Of a stretch of DNA of 64,000 nucleotides, positions 10,783 through 23,197 are shown in pieces. The notes beneath the pieces are model-generated. The model saw nothing but the letters and a program-made list of their open reading frames with translations. It had not been told where the DNA came from and made no database searches. This DNA is from Craterostigma plantagineum. Its lineage: Eukaryota; Streptophyta; Magnoliopsida; Lamiales; Linderniaceae. The position numbers and the translations under genes are program-made. The first letter of the stretch is position 1; every line of letters begins with the position of its first letter. The stretch is taken from the NCBI GenBank assembly GCA_027422505.1, contig JAPQWV010000018.1, positions 16,138,001 through 16,202,000 on the forward strand, in the 5' to 3' direction.

Positions 10783-10795
10783 ATCTCCCCCTTAG
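10783..10795 (-). other. Polypurine tract of E2
   Basis: Plus-strand atctcccccttag reads ctaagggggagat on the minus strand and directly precedes the LTR start TGTTAGGAA. Confidence 0.88.
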
Positions 10796-10798
10796 CAT

Positions 10799-13700
10799 CC
10801 TTTTCGCTTTAGCGTCCTTTGTCTCTTCTTCTTCTTGGGTTTCTCCACTGCATCAATCGATTTCCTGAGTCCAAGTCTGAACTCGTAAGATCGTATCGTT
10901 CTTCGTAAAGATAATCGATCGGAGATGATGTTGATCAGCTTCTCGTAGTTCTCCTGGGCTTCTACTTCTTCGTTCCTTAGCTTCTCCAAGATCCATTCGA
11001 GTTTCACCCGAATAATCAGCAGCGTCCCATCGCTGAATTTGGCAATCTCGGATGCTTTCATCAGTCTCTTTTCTCCTTTTTAATTGGTGTAGACCACCGA
11101 TGGATCGTTGTCATCATTGATTATGTGGCCGTCACCAAGACTTGAGTCGGGGACTTCGAATGATGGCTTCGTGAGATTCACCCTTTTCATATTGCTTTCC
11201 ACCGCCATTTGAAGATCGTGAGTCGCATTGAACTTGATTTGGCGCATCATAAATCGCTTAAGAGCAACGTAGCCCACTTTCAAGTCTGGATTCTGGAGTG
11301 TTCCAAGAAATCTGAAGCTGAAAAGTATCCGATCAACTGATGTAGGAGAGATCGCCTTCAGTCAGTTCCTCAACTGTTTCATCTTCTCGCTGCACCTTAT
11401 AGATAGGGTATTCATAATAGTCGACACGACCTCGCCGAACTCCCAAGATTTTGTTGATTCTGGCCTTTTCCTTCTCTTCTCTTCTATGAATGTTAACATC
11501 TGTATCTTTTGCTCTCTACACAAGTCCTCTACGAAGAGAGAGCAGGTATCGTATAGCAGTTGGTCTCGGGAGATGAGTTAGGCCTCTTAGACTCAGCTCG
11601 TCTAGGTCCTTGATCCTATCCTTCTTCCTCCAAATTCTTCTCCGTATTTCTTCTTGATATGGAGCTATCACTTTGACATTTTCCCACGGCGGCGTCTGTT
11701 CTTTTCCTATCTTTGACTTCGAAGGGGGGCATTCCTTATCGACAACAACGTGTTTGAGAAGCTCTGGAAGTTCTGGAATGTCTGCTTCGTAGTCTTCACC
11801 TTCCTCGAGCTCATCATCGTCGATTAGTGCCAGGTCAACATTTTCCTTCATCAAGAAGTATCTGGCGTTGTCCAGTAAGCCTTTCGCCAAGTCTGGATGC
11901 ATCGGCTTTGCTAACCAATCGTCGTTGAGATGTACTTTTCCACCGCTGAGTGTGGGTTGTAAAGTGTTTCGAGAGATAGAAAATGTGAGGATGGAGGATC
12001 AGAGGAAGGTCTTGGGTTTGTAAGGCTAGGCGGTGATGGACTCACGGTGAGGAGGTCGCTTGGGTTGTGTTGGTAGTAGTTCGGGTAGATTTTCTGGTTT
12101 GGGTGGGTGTAGGTGATTTTGTTCTGGTGGGTGTTTGGGTGGTTCTAGGTTGCGGCTGTGGCTGCGGCGGTGGCCCTGTCCCTTGTGTCTTCTCCCCCTC
12201 GGGACGATCCCCACCGTCAGGGTCTTCACGTGATTGTCTTGATGACTGGGCCTCGCCGGGGTTAGGCGGGTTGAAAGGAAGTTCCAGACGTCTAAGGATC
12301 TCCGCTTCATAGGCAGTGAGCGTCGGTGCAGTACGGAGTCTGGCCAGTAGAACGTCGATCAGTTCCGGGATTGGTACGTTCCACGGTCCTTCCTCTGAGC
12401 CAGGAGTTGGATCGGGTTGCGCGGGTACTTCTTCGTTGACGGGGGCTTTGCCTTTATCCCGAGAGGATGTCCCAATGGCGTTGTAGACTTGGGTCAGTGT
12501 CCTCGAGATCTTTTGCCAATGTTGCGAGTCGATTCTCTAGCCTCGCCTCCGTCACGAACGGGGAAAATAACCTGACGGAGTCACTAAGACGTTCCGTCGT
12601 CACAACATCAGTAGAGGGTACTGATGTGCCGCCCGTTTGCACAGGACTTGAAGAACCGAGGCCACGAAGGCTCGTCGTTGACATCAAAGCTGAGACTGAC
12701 TCAGATTGATGGCCCAAGGTCGTAGCTGCAGTGATGTTGACTACGTTGGGTCTTCCGCTCGGTTCCGTACTAGACTCTAGTACGGAGACATCGTAGAGCG
12801 TTCGGTCTAGATCACGAAGATCTAGAGGTGCAGAATCTAATCGTAGTGTCCTAGAAAGTGGAAAAATTATGGATGGTGAGGGCACTAGACTCGTAGTGAT
12901 CAAAGAAGGTGCAGTCTGAGGCGGAGTACTGCTTGTTACATCAACCACCTCCGAGCGAGGTGGTGATGAATGACGTGGCACCTCGTGAGTATGTGAAACA
13001 ACCATCTGTTGGGAGATGATTGAGTGGCTGGGAAGGGTAGTTTGCGCGATTGGACCCGATGTCGCGACTTCTACTCGGGGGAAGACAAAGTCATCCCCTG
13101 TACCTATGGGCTCGGTCCAGCTTATAATTGGACTAGTTGGCTTAGGAGTACGGTCGTGTTTTTGCTTTGTACGCCGTTCCTGTTGTCCTCCTCGATCATC
13201 CCCTTTGGATTTACGTTTTCGTTTTGGTTGTGGGGATGAGGAGCTTCCTAGACCTACATTTGGCTGTGGGGGTTGGCTTGTCCCTGGGTTAGGTTCAACT
13301 GGGTTTTGTTGAGCCACGGGGACGTCGTCGAGGTTGTTGGCTTGCATGCATTTGCGTAGCTCCGGCTCATTCGGATCGAGGAGGCTAAGTAAGTAGTCTG
13401 GGATGATCATGGCCTCCTGATCGATTTTGCTCTTCGTCGATTGAATTTTTATGAGCTTCGGACATTGATAACCCTCGTCTCTCGATCGGCGTTCGATTTC
13501 GGGATGAAGATCCACGAAATGTTGGACGATGACGGGCAGCCACCGTAAGTAAGGGAGCACCGGCTTCGTTGATCCAAGGCCTCGCCTTTGCAGTTGATCA
13601 AGTATGTCCGACCAGATTAGTTGGGCGACATCATAATTTTTGTTGAAGACAATCCCATGGAAGATAAGCATGATGTTCCGGTTGCACTTGTCGGACCCGG

Positions 13701-14187
13701 AGTGCTTTGGCGAGAGGCACTTGTTGACAATGAGAAACAGAGTCCTCCAAGGTGCAGGGATGTCTTTGGCAGTGAACTCAGGTAAGTGTATGGTGTTTTG
13801 GGCGTTAGGTTTGTGGCCCATGAATAGGAAGTCCCTGATTAGGTCGTCGTTGGAGGGATGGGGATCATATAGGAGTGAATGAGGTAGGTTTAGTATGGAA
13901 CGGAGTATGGTTGGAGTAAAAACAACTATGGTGTTGTCGATTATGGCGGAAAGGGCGGTTGTTTTTGGGTTATTGGTTGGTTTCTGAAGGGTAGACCAAA
14001 ATTGTTGCACATACACTTCAGGGACTACCTCGGTGATGTTTAGGGCGGTTCTTAGAGGGTGGTTTGCGAGGATTTTAATAATGATAGGATCTGGGCACGA
14101 GGTATTATCAAAGTCCAGTTGATGGTTGTTGGGTGTTCTCTGTGCCCAGTCCTTGGAGGCGAAAATCTCATCAATTTGTCGCACCAT
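10799..14187 (-). pseudogene. Additional ORF (aORF) downstream of pol in E2
   Basis: This env-position protein of unknown function is shared with E3 and E4. The N-terminal domain is intact over 12454-14187: FDNTSCPDPIIIKILANHPL, VPEVYVQQFWSTL, FLFMGHKPN, PWRTLFLIVNKCLSPKHSG, LIFHGIVFNKNYD. A Pro/Ser/Thr-rich middle with a basic patch (PKRKRKSKG) follows. The C-terminal half is broken into several frames: 12026-12310, 11516-11902, 11080-11283 (MRQIKFNATHDLQMAVESN) and 10792-11061 (FSDGTLLIIRVKLE). The chosen ATG (14185-14187) lies 10 nt after a splice-acceptor-like site. No signal peptide or membrane segment is evident. Confidence 0.8.
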
Positions 14188-14217
14188 TTTGGTAGATCTG
14201 CAAGATAAGAGCAATGG
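14187..14217 (-). promoter_or_regulatory. Splice-acceptor-like site before E2 aORF
   Basis: On the minus strand the sequence is gctcttatcttgcag followed by atctaccaaaATG. The pyrimidine-rich run and CAG sit 10 nt upstream of the aORF start. Similar sites precede the E3 and E4 aORFs. Splicing is inferred, not shown. Confidence 0.45.
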
Positions 14218-15997
14218 ATTAGTGGAAATCGACCATTTTGACTTAGAAAGTATGCAAAATTATTCAATACGTTGTTAAGTATGTTAGGACTTAGAAAAAT
14301 TTGGCAAAAAAATTGTGACAAGGTATCGTGAAAGAAACAAAGTGAAATTGGATTAAGCAATCGGCGAAAGTGACAATTTCAATTCAATTTCAACTGGTTT
14401 TGAGTTTCGGTCAACAATGTGCATCGTTCGATGAGTTCAATTTGGATTGCGGTTTTGATCGAAAGTCATGTTCAATTTAGGCAAATTCGGCGAAAGTGAA
14501 ATTAAAGTCAGTTTCGATCGAAAGTCATATTTAATTTAAATAACTTCGGCGAAAGGGGAAGTCAATTCAGTGTCGATCGAAAGTCCTATGTGGTACGATT
14601 TAAATCACGAATCGATCGATTTAATTGAACCTTCAGTTTCGATCGAAACTGTGGAATAGAGCAAAACTGTGAGATAGTGTCGATCAATTAAAATTGATTT
14701 TATCGTCAGTTTCGATCGAAACTGTGAGATAATATCGGCCGAAATGGTTAAATCAAAGCGATTAAAATTATGTTGAAAATTGAAATGCCCTGTTTCGATC
14801 CAAAGTAGTAAAAGGGTTTTATGTTGAAAATTGAAATGCCCTGTTTCGATCGAAGTAGTAAAACCCTCGACACCATCGATTTGAAAAACACAGAAAATAA
14901 TATTTTCAGTAACAATCGATCGATTGTGATGTGAAATAGAAACTAGAGTTTAGTTTCGAGCGAATCTAGGCGAGGTGAAAACGCGTTTTAACAGTGATTC
15001 GCTTGAACGCACGCAACCCTAATATGCGTAACCTGCACGAAGGAGAAAATAATCAGTTGAAAACTGTGGATTAAGCGTTTTTCCTTACCAATGAGGGATT
15101 TGGAGTTGCAAGAACGGTAAAATAGAGTGAGACAGTGATGAGTTCGTGTGCGAATGCAGATAGGTTTTAAGAGTGAATTTGAAAATCGATGAAGAAGAAC
15201 AGTGTTTCGGGCGAAACTCTATTTAAATAAGCAGAATCTCGGTTTCGCCGAGAATAATTGCAAAGAGTCAATTTTGATTTTCGATGGATTGAATTGAGTT
15301 TCGGGCGAAAGTTAGTTTCGCCGAGAGAAATTTCAAAGGATTTAAAAATCAATTTCAATCGAAATGTGTTTCGAGCGAAAGTCAGTTTCGCCGATAAAAG
15401 TATAAAAGTATGTAATTAAATTACAATTTCAATCGAATCGTGTTTCGAGCGAAAGTCGGTTTCGCCGATAAAAGTATAAAAGTATGTAATTAAATTACAA
15501 TTTCAATCGAATCGTGTTTCGAGCGAAAGTCGGTTTCGCCGAGAAATTAATAACTCATGAGTTAAAGTTCGGTTTCGATCGAAACTTGTTTAGCACGATT
15601 GGCAAATCAATTTGAAAGGATTTCGGCGATATGCAGTTTCGCTGAGAGAATTTGAAGAGGAATTTCAAGAGAATTTTCAGTTTCGCCGAGAAATATTTGT
15701 GATATTTGAAATTTTTGAATGATTGTAATGTCGATAGAAATTTAAGGAGTTTCACCATACTATATTATTTAAATTTGATGAGAAATCATTAAAACTCCTT
15801 GTGTGAACTATTTTGTGCATAATTTTGAGAGACTCCCCCTAGATTTGTGCGAACCATTTAATGACTCCCCATAGATTAGTGCATAAAAATGAAAGACTCC
15901 CCCTAGATATAATAGTAGGATTTTTACCATTCATAACATATAGAAAAAAATTAAATGATCTATTTACACAATATCAGGTTCATGTAGGGACAATCGA
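14188..15997 (-). other. E2 spacer between pol and aORF, rich in TTTCGATCGAAA-type motifs
   Basis: About 1.8 kb without a supported gene. From about 14400 to 15740 it contains many copies of TTTCGATCGAAA and variants (TTTCGAGCGAAA, TTTCGGGCGAAA, TTTCGCCGAG). The core is a perfect 12-bp palindrome. A stretch around 15380-15545 also contains near-identical repeats of about 75 bp. Three actcccc purine/pyrimidine tracts at about 15832, 15866 and 15897 resemble internal polypurine tracts when read on the minus strand. Confidence 0.75.
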
Positions 15998-18058
15998 TCA
16001 TGTCTTATGGTTCAGCATGCCTAATCTAGATACCAAGAATTGGAATCGCTTTTCATCCAATGCCTTAGTAAATAAGTCAGCAAGTTGAAGATCCGTGTGG
16101 ACAAAATGCATTTCGATTGTACCTTGTTCCACATGTTCCTTGATAAAGTGATATCTAATGTCTATATGTTTTGTGCGTGAATGATGTACTGGATTACTTG
16201 TTATAGCTATAGCACTTTTAGAGTCACTAAAAATTGGGATATGATTTAACGTTATGCCAAAATCTCGCAGCTGGGTTCTCATCCACAAAATTTGTGAGCA
16301 GCAACTCGCAGCAGCGACATATTATGCCTCTGCTGTCGACGTTGAGACACAATTTTGCTTTCGAGACGACCAGCTTACGAGTTTACCCCCGAGAAATTGA
16401 GCGGCTCCAGAAGTGCTCTTTCTGTCCAGCTTGCATCCTGCGTAATCAGCATCTGTGTATCCTACGAGTTCAAAACTTGATTCCATCGGGTACCATAGAC
16501 CTAGATTCGGAGTTCCCTTGAGATATTTGAAAATTCGCTTGACCGCGAGCATGTGAGATTCCTTTGGATCAGCTTGAAAGCGCGCACAGAGACACGTGGC
16601 GAACATGATATCAGGTCTACTTGATGTAAGATAGAGCAAGGATCCTATCATGCCTCGATAAGTTGTCTGATTAACAGATTTTTCTGAGGAATCTGCATCA
16701 AGTTTGCATGAGGTAGACATTGGAGTCATGGCAGTATTTGAGTTGTCCAAGTTGTACTTCTTGAGTATGTCGTGAATGTACTTGGATTGACTGATGAAGA
16801 TTCCATCTTGAAGCTATTTAACCTGAAGTCCTAAGAAGAAATTTAGTTAACCCATCATGCTCATTTCGAATTTCTGCTTCATTAAATCCCCAAAGTTCCT
16901 GCACATTCGTGAGTCTGTTGACCCGAATATGATGTCGTCAACGTAGATCTGCACTAGCATAATGTCGGAGCCGTTCTTCTTGATAAAAAGAGTCGTATCA
17001 ATCTTCCCTTTTGTGAAGTCAGATGAGATGAGAAAATCCGAAAGGACCTCGTACCAGGCTCTGGGAGCTTGTTTAAGTCCATAGAGAGCTTTATCGAGTC
17101 TGTAGACGTGGTCTGGGAGTTGTTCGTTTACAAAACCTTCAGGCTGGGATACGAAAACTTCTTCTTTTAGTATTCCGTTGAGGAATGCAGTTTTGACATC
17201 CATCTGGTAGACTGTGAAGTTCCTGTGTGCAGCGAAAGCTAAGAATATCCTGATAGCTTCTATTCTTGCAACTAGGGCATATGTCTCATCATAGTCGATT
17301 CCTTCTTGTTGATTGTAACCTTTTGCCACCAGCCTTGCTTTATTCCGGATAACAACTCCTTGCTCGTCCTTTTTGTTCTTAAACACCCATTTAGTCCCTA
17401 TAATAGTTTTCCCAGCTGGTCTAGGTACTAGGTTCCAAACCTTCAACCTCTCAAACTGATTTATTTCCTCCTGCATTGCTATTATCCAGTCTGGATCGGC
17501 GAATGCTTCAGCTACTTTACTGGGTTCCTTTTGACTGAGAAAGCAGGAGTAGAGGCTTTCGTTTATCGTTGATGCTCGAGTGGTTACTCCAGTGGAGAGA
17601 TCTCCAATTATTTGTGAGTATGGGTGGGCTCGAGTCCACTTTCTGGTACTAGGTTGTGATGATCCAGCTGTGTTTGTATCGTATGTTATTTCTCCACCTT
17701 GATTAGCCTGATGTTCTATTTCTTCTCCAGGTTGTGGCATTACTGACTCTCCTGAAGAAATTTCAATTGTTGTACCATAAGGATGAGGAGTTTCAGTGCT
17801 TGAGCTGGATATGATTTCTGTAGCTGTCGGGGGTTCACTATCGTCATTAAGGTGAAGATTTTCCATCGAAGGAGGGGTATTGTCATTGTTAGACTCCGCA
17901 TGATCAATATTTTCTGGTGCTGCAGATGTTGTTGGAGCAGTGTGTGGTGCCGGTTTTGGGAAGAGATCTTCAAATAAGAGATCGAGTTCCATGTCACTTA
18001 ACGCCTTTGTTTTTGAAGTTTCTCCCATAGAGGAAGTGCTAGGTTGGTCCTTTGTTAA
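15998..18058 (-). pseudogene. Reverse transcriptase-RNase H of E2 pol
   Basis: This is the Sirevirus [60 protein letters not shown] and catalytic [13 protein letters not shown] (16847-18028). A stop follows FEMSMMG at 16847. The connection and RNase H continue in 16322-16750 ([37 protein letters not shown]) and 15998-16288 ([36 protein letters not shown]). A point stop (gaa to taa) after STAEA separates these last two pieces. Catalytic residues are intact but the reading frame is not. Confidence 0.92.
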
Positions 18059-18061
18059 TTC

Positions 18062-19265
18062 TCATAGAAGTCCTGGTTCTGGACTGATTTGTGCAGAAAC
18101 GACTCGGTCTACTTCATCAAATGTTACGTTAATGCTCTCCATAACAGATCTTCTCTCTTTGAGATATATGCGATAGGCTTTTGATGTTGTTGAGTATCCC
18201 ACCAGTATGCCTTCGAATGCTTTTGGGTCAAGTTTGCCTCTATCTTCACGATCATTTGCCACATAGCACTTGCACCCAAAAACTTTCAGGAATGAGACGT
18301 CTGGCACTCTACGATTTATCAACTCATAGGGTGTCCTATTGAACCTCTTGTGAAGTGAGCCACGATTTTGAGTGAAACAAGCTGTGTTCATTGCTTCGGC
18401 CCACAAGAAGTGAGGTAATCCAGAGTGAATGAGGATTGTACGAGTTGCTTCAACTAAGGTTCTGTTCTTGCGCTCAACTACCCCATTTTGTTGAGGTGTT
18501 TTAGCTGCTGCGAACTGTTGGGTGATTCCAAGTAATGCATAGAAGTCACTGAGTTTTCTATTCTTGAATTCTGTCCCATTATCAGTTCTTATTGTTTGTA
18601 CACTTAGTTGGTAGAGGTTTTGAGCGGTTTTGATGAACTCAATGATTAGACCTGGAGTTTCATCCTTGGTTCTCAGAAATTTAGTCCATGTATAGCGTGA
18701 GAAATCATCCACAATGACTAAAACATATTTCCGCCCATTAATGGTCTGAGTGCGCATGGGTCCACACAGATCCATATGAATGAGTTCGAGAGGTTTGGAA
18801 GTTGAGGCTATGTGTTTGGTCCGGTGGGAGGCTTTCCTTATCTTTCCCATTTCACACGCCGAGCAAAGATGCTCTTTGTGATATCTGAACGAGGGAAGCC
18901 CTTTTACCAAGTTTTCTGATCGCAGTTTGTTTAGGTCTTTGAAGTTGAGATGTGAAAGTCGCTGATGCCAGAGATCGTTCTGATGTAGAGAGGCTCGAGA
19001 AATAAGGCATGTCGGTCGAACAGTCTTCAGGTCAATGGAGTAAAGATCCGTCTTCCTGTGTCCAGTGAGTAGCTCTCTTCCATTGATATCTGTGACACTA
19101 CATTTGTTAGTCTCGAAGTTCACCTTGTAGCCTTTGTCGCAGAAACGACCTATGCTGAATAAATTGTAGCTCAGTCCTTCGACGTAGGATACTCCTTTGA
19201 TGGTTAGCCTGTCATGAATGAGATCACCTGTTCCTAGCATGGATGCAGATTGACCGTTTCCGAAG
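18062..19265 (-). pseudogene. Integrase of E2 pol
   Basis: The ORF begins in the protease-integrase linker (LGTGDLIHDRLTIKGVSYVEG). It contains the HHCC zinc finger (WHQRLSHLNF...HLCSACEMGK) and the D,D-35-E core: HMDLCGPMRT, RTDNGTEFKN and TPQQNGVVERKNRTL. The C-terminal part has VFGCKCYVANDREDRGKLDPK and [11 protein letters not shown]. It is open over 392 codons. On the upstream side it is cut at 19265 by E3; the missing protease piece is at 32983 onward. All three catalytic acids are present. Confidence 0.93.
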
Positions 19266-19270
19266 TAAAC

Positions 19271-19565
19271 TGTAATTCCAGATTATCCAAGAACACTTCA
19301 ACAGATTTAACCTTCGTAATATTTGAATAGTGTGCAATATAGGTTTACTGTTGAATACGTGAGGGTTTTGCAAATAGAAAACTTGATTAATGCTTGTTAG
19401 GGTTTAAGCTTAAATACCCTGTGAGGTATTTAAGCCCATTGGGCCCCTAACAAGCCCATTACAAATCCAACCCTATTACAAAAATAAAGCATCTATAAAA
19501 TGCATAGAAAAGAAATTACAAGACTTAGAATTAATATTTTGGACACTTCTAAAATATTCCTAACA
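19271..19565 (-). repeat. 3' LTR of E3 (295 bp)
   Basis: Plus-strand TGTAATTCC...CCTAACA. It matches 32683-32977 with one difference (ataccctgtg versus ataccttgtg). It contains a telo-box-like TTAGGGTTT at 19397-19405, and on the minus strand a TATA-like gtatttaag just before it. Confidence 0.95.
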
Positions 19566-19583
19566 TTCTCCCCCTAAGTGTCC
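19566..19583 (-). other. Polypurine tract of E3
   Basis: On the minus strand the run acacttagggggagaa directly precedes the LTR start TGTTAGGAA. Confidence 0.88.
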
Positions 19584-19661
19584 AAATTACAATCAAGCAA
19601 ATAAACAAAGTCTTCATTTCTTTTTCTTCGAGCGAGGTGGAGGTGGAGGTTCTCTATGAGC

Positions 19662-22600
19662 CTAGTAGGTCTTCCTGAATCCTAAGGCAGTCTCGAACTG
19701 TCTGATGTCGTTCCGAAGAACGATCCGATATCTGATCTTCTCGATGAGTTTCCGTAGGACATCTTTCTCTTCCAGTTCTGTTCCTTCTAGCTTGTCATCT
19801 TCGGAAACTGTCTTCTTCTTAGCCCGAAGTTGGTTGAGGATAATCTTCAATGTTCCATCTGAGAATTTGGAGATCTCTGACAAAAGTAGCACCTGCTTCA
19901 CTTTCTTCTGAGCTTGAAGGTAAGTGACCCCTGGTTGTGGTTCAAGGAAGATAAATCCCTCTTCATACTTTTCGAGATCCTTATATCTGTTGTCTGGACG
20001 TGTCAGGTTGACCTTGCTCATATTGCTTTCTAAGGCCATTTGGAAGTCATGAGCAGCAAAATACTTGACCTGTCTCAGCATACACTCTTTGATAGCTCTA
20101 TAACCATCTCGCCTTGTGTGAGTGTCAAGGGGAAACTTATTGCGATAAATATTGTAGAGCTTGTTGAGTTCGCCCAGTGGAAGATAGGGAAGATCTGCTT
20201 CTGAATATTTTACAATTTTCCTGTCATATCGATCAATAACAAAGACAGGGCCTACATATCTACCTACCGCCCATTCGACATCCACAACATCACAGATGGC
20301 CGATTGATCTCTCATGTACTTCCTGTATTGATCTCTATTCATTCCTTTCTTGGCCGGGACTTCCCAGAGCATAATCTGATGGCTAAGTCCCCTATACGTC
20401 CCTCTTAGGTGCTCAAGGCCTCGAAGATTCAGCTCGTTGACTCCCTTTATTTCTTCTTCCTTCCTTCAGATCTTTGGATATAGATCCTCAAGAAAAGGTG
20501 CCTTGATCTTCGCGTTTCTCCAACGAGTTTCTATGAACTCATAGCCTGGCGTTGGTTCCTCGGGCACCTGATGCTGAAGGAGTTCTGGAAGTTCTGGAAG
20601 ATCTGCCTCAGGATTTTCTCCTTGCTCCTCTTCCTCTCGCTCGATGAAGCAGAAGTCTGCTGCTGCCGCCTTTAATAAATTACGAACGCTTTCAATCCTT
20701 AGGCGGGACTCTTCTGCTGTCTCTGTTCTCGTCATCCATTCCTCGTCTAAGATATATCTGTCAATGTAGTCTTGAGGATCCTTTTGACGAGGGGTTGTAG
20801 TTGCTTGGACTGGTTGGGTGGAGATCCTCGAGGGAGCAGACTCGACTTCACCAAGGGAGGTTGTCTGGTTCGGCCCTGGTGTAGCTTGTCTGCCACTGGA
20901 GGACCTTGGTGGTCGATTAGGTGGTCGTGACGAACTGCCTCCACGCGTTTGAACCCCGCGTCCTCTGCTTCTTCCGCCGCGAATAACAGGAGACTTGGTT
21001 CTCGGTCTCTTGCTACTCTCCCCCTCAGGACGATCCTGGTGGCATGTGTCAGTCGGTATGTGACTTGGTTCTGACTGGGGCCTTCTTGGCGGCATGTGTC
21101 AGTCGGTATGCTCGCATCATGAGGTGGGATGATGCCACCTGCGATCAGCTTCCTGTAGAGGTCTTCTTCTTCAATGCTTCGTCTGCTGTCGAGTTCTATT
21201 ATGCGAGCAATGCCAACGTCAAAGAGTTCAAGCAGAGGCACTGTGTACAAGTTAGGTATCGTCGGGTTGCGTGGTGGCAGGGTGAGAAGACGAGGAAGTA
21301 CCGGCTGTTGAGGAGGAGGTTGGTCAGATATGGGAGCCTTCCCTTTGTCGGTGGAAGTTGCTTGAACCGCCTCCTTAATAAGACCTTTGACCCTTGGTAG
21401 GGTTACAGTCTCGAAGAATTCGAACAGCCGATTCTCCAAGTAGGCAGTCGTCACCTGTGTTGGAATTGATCCGGCACCACTAGAGGTAGCCGTTGGCACA
21501 TGTTCAGAACGAGGTTCTGGACGGCGGCCCTCGTCACCCGAAGTTCGTGGAACTTCGGGGTCCTTGGGTCTTCCGACCTCTCCTTGCGACACATCTTTTG
21601 GAGATGGTGCTCGGGTCGTTATGGCCTCGTCAGTGTGACGGGCTTGGGTGGAGCTATCTCCGGGATCGCCAAGGCGTCCCGTTAGCACGCGTCCAAAACT
21701 AGGTTCTGTACGGTGGCTCGCGGATGGTGAGCTGCTGAAATCATCACCATCTGAGAGACTTCCGTCCAATCCTTGAAGAGCCTCTATTTGGGGCTCTTCT
21801 ATGAACGTTGAGGCCTGAGGATCAGGCAGAGGCTCGGTCCGTGTCACGGAAATGGGAATTTCTCGAGTTGGTACAGACACAGGAACCGAGCTGCGGGAGG
21901 TTTGGGGTGGTTCGTGTTGCGTTGAGACACTTGTCTGTTGGGAGACAAGTGAATGGTCTGGTGGGGTTTGCTCATGCGTCGTTGGGTCGATTACGACGTC
22001 TTCTATCCTAGGGATTGACCCGGCTTTTTCTGACTGAGGTAGTGCAGTAGTAGTTATCTCTGGAACATCCATTAGTGGTTGTTCAATTTGTTCGGCATGT
22101 GGTTGTTCCTCGAGTGATTGTTCAGGTATGGTTTGTTCAGAGGATGGTGGTGGTTGGTCAGGGATTGCTTCTTGAGATGTAGTCTGTTGTGGGTGTGGGA
22201 TAGATTCAGTTTCTGTGGTTTCTCTCAAGATCTCACTCTCTCTTTCTCTCTCGCTCATTTCGGCTCTCTCTGTTTCACTAACCCCTGGGTTAGACTCAGG
22301 TGGGTTGTCCTGTGTCGTGGGGTGAGGAACTTTGTAATTTCTGCAATAGGCATCGATATGGTCGGGGTTTGCAAGAACGAGTAACTCGTGAGGGATTGGC
22401 ATTGCCTTGCGCGAATATTTCTCATCAGTCTTTCCCTTCTGAAGGTAGCGCAGTTTGGGTGGGGTGAAATTTTCTTCTACTGGTCGTGATGGTATTCCCG
22501 GTGTTGTAGTCAGAAAATGATGGATGATAAGTGAGAACCACCGGGGATATGGCAAATTCTGTGGCTTTTTGGACTTAGTTCGTTGGTAAAGTTGGTCGTC

Positions 22601-23197
22601 GAGATCTGTGGTGATAAGTTTGGCAAAGTCGTAATTTCTTCGAAACACGATCCCATGGAAGATCCGAAGAATTGTGATATTGCATCTATCCCATCCTGAG
22701 TGCTTGGGTGAGAAGCACTTATTGACAAATGCGAAGAGCGTTCGCCACGGATGCGGGATCGTGGAATTCTGAAAATGGGAGACAAACTTGATCGGCGTGT
22801 AGTATCCCATCCTCATCATGTCCTCCAGGAGCTCATTTTCGGAAGCCTCAGGTTCGTATTGAGGTTGACTTGGCATTCTTAGAATACTACGAATGAGTTC
22901 CTTTGTGATGGTGACAGTCTCAGATGCGATTTGGGCCTCGTAGTAGATGCTATTATCTTGGGCAATTTTGGTCTTCATTGTCCCCCAGAATTGTTGAAGG
23001 TAAACGGTAGGAACTTGGACCGAGGCGGAGAAGGCATACCCAAGATGGTGATTCCTCAGAATGGATATGATGATTTCGTCCTTGCACTTGAATATATGCA
23101 GGTCGAGTTGGAAATTATTATCTTTGGTTGTTATCCATTTCGAAGTTGGGTAGACTAGATCCGTAGGTGGGTAGGTCATATCCGTAGGTGTCGTCAT
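19662..23197 (-). pseudogene. Additional ORF (aORF) downstream of pol in E3
   Basis: A long env-position protein of about 1150 codons if read through. The N-terminal domain (from ATG 23197) has NNFQLDLHIFKCKDEIIISI, VPTVYLQQFWGTM, IPHPWRTLFAFVNKCFSPKH, LRIFHGIVFRRNYDFAKLI and PYPRWFSLIIHH. A Pro/Glu/Ser/Thr-rich middle follows, with ENRLFEFFETVTLPRVKGLI. A tandem 20-bp repeat (ggcatgtgtcagtcggtatg at 21041 and 21093) marks a roughly 52-bp duplication that shifts the frame. The C-terminal part continues in 20466-21095, stops at 20466, and resumes in 19662-20372 (LRQVKYFAAHDFQMALESN, FSDGTLKIILNQL). Basic and RGG-like stretches (RGGRSRGRG) suggest nucleic-acid contact; no membrane anchor is clear. 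Confidence 0.82.

Noticed and set aside
14400..15740. Regularly recurring TTTCGATCGAAA words looked at first like a CRISPR-type array
   Set aside because: Spacing is irregular, words are short and palindromic, the genome is plant and the region is a retrotransposon spacer.
20747..22384. Several plus-strand ORFs (for example 21044-21400 and 22118-22384) opposite the E3 aORF
   Set aside because: They mirror a GC-rich coding region on the other strand and show no family resemblance; treated as shadows.
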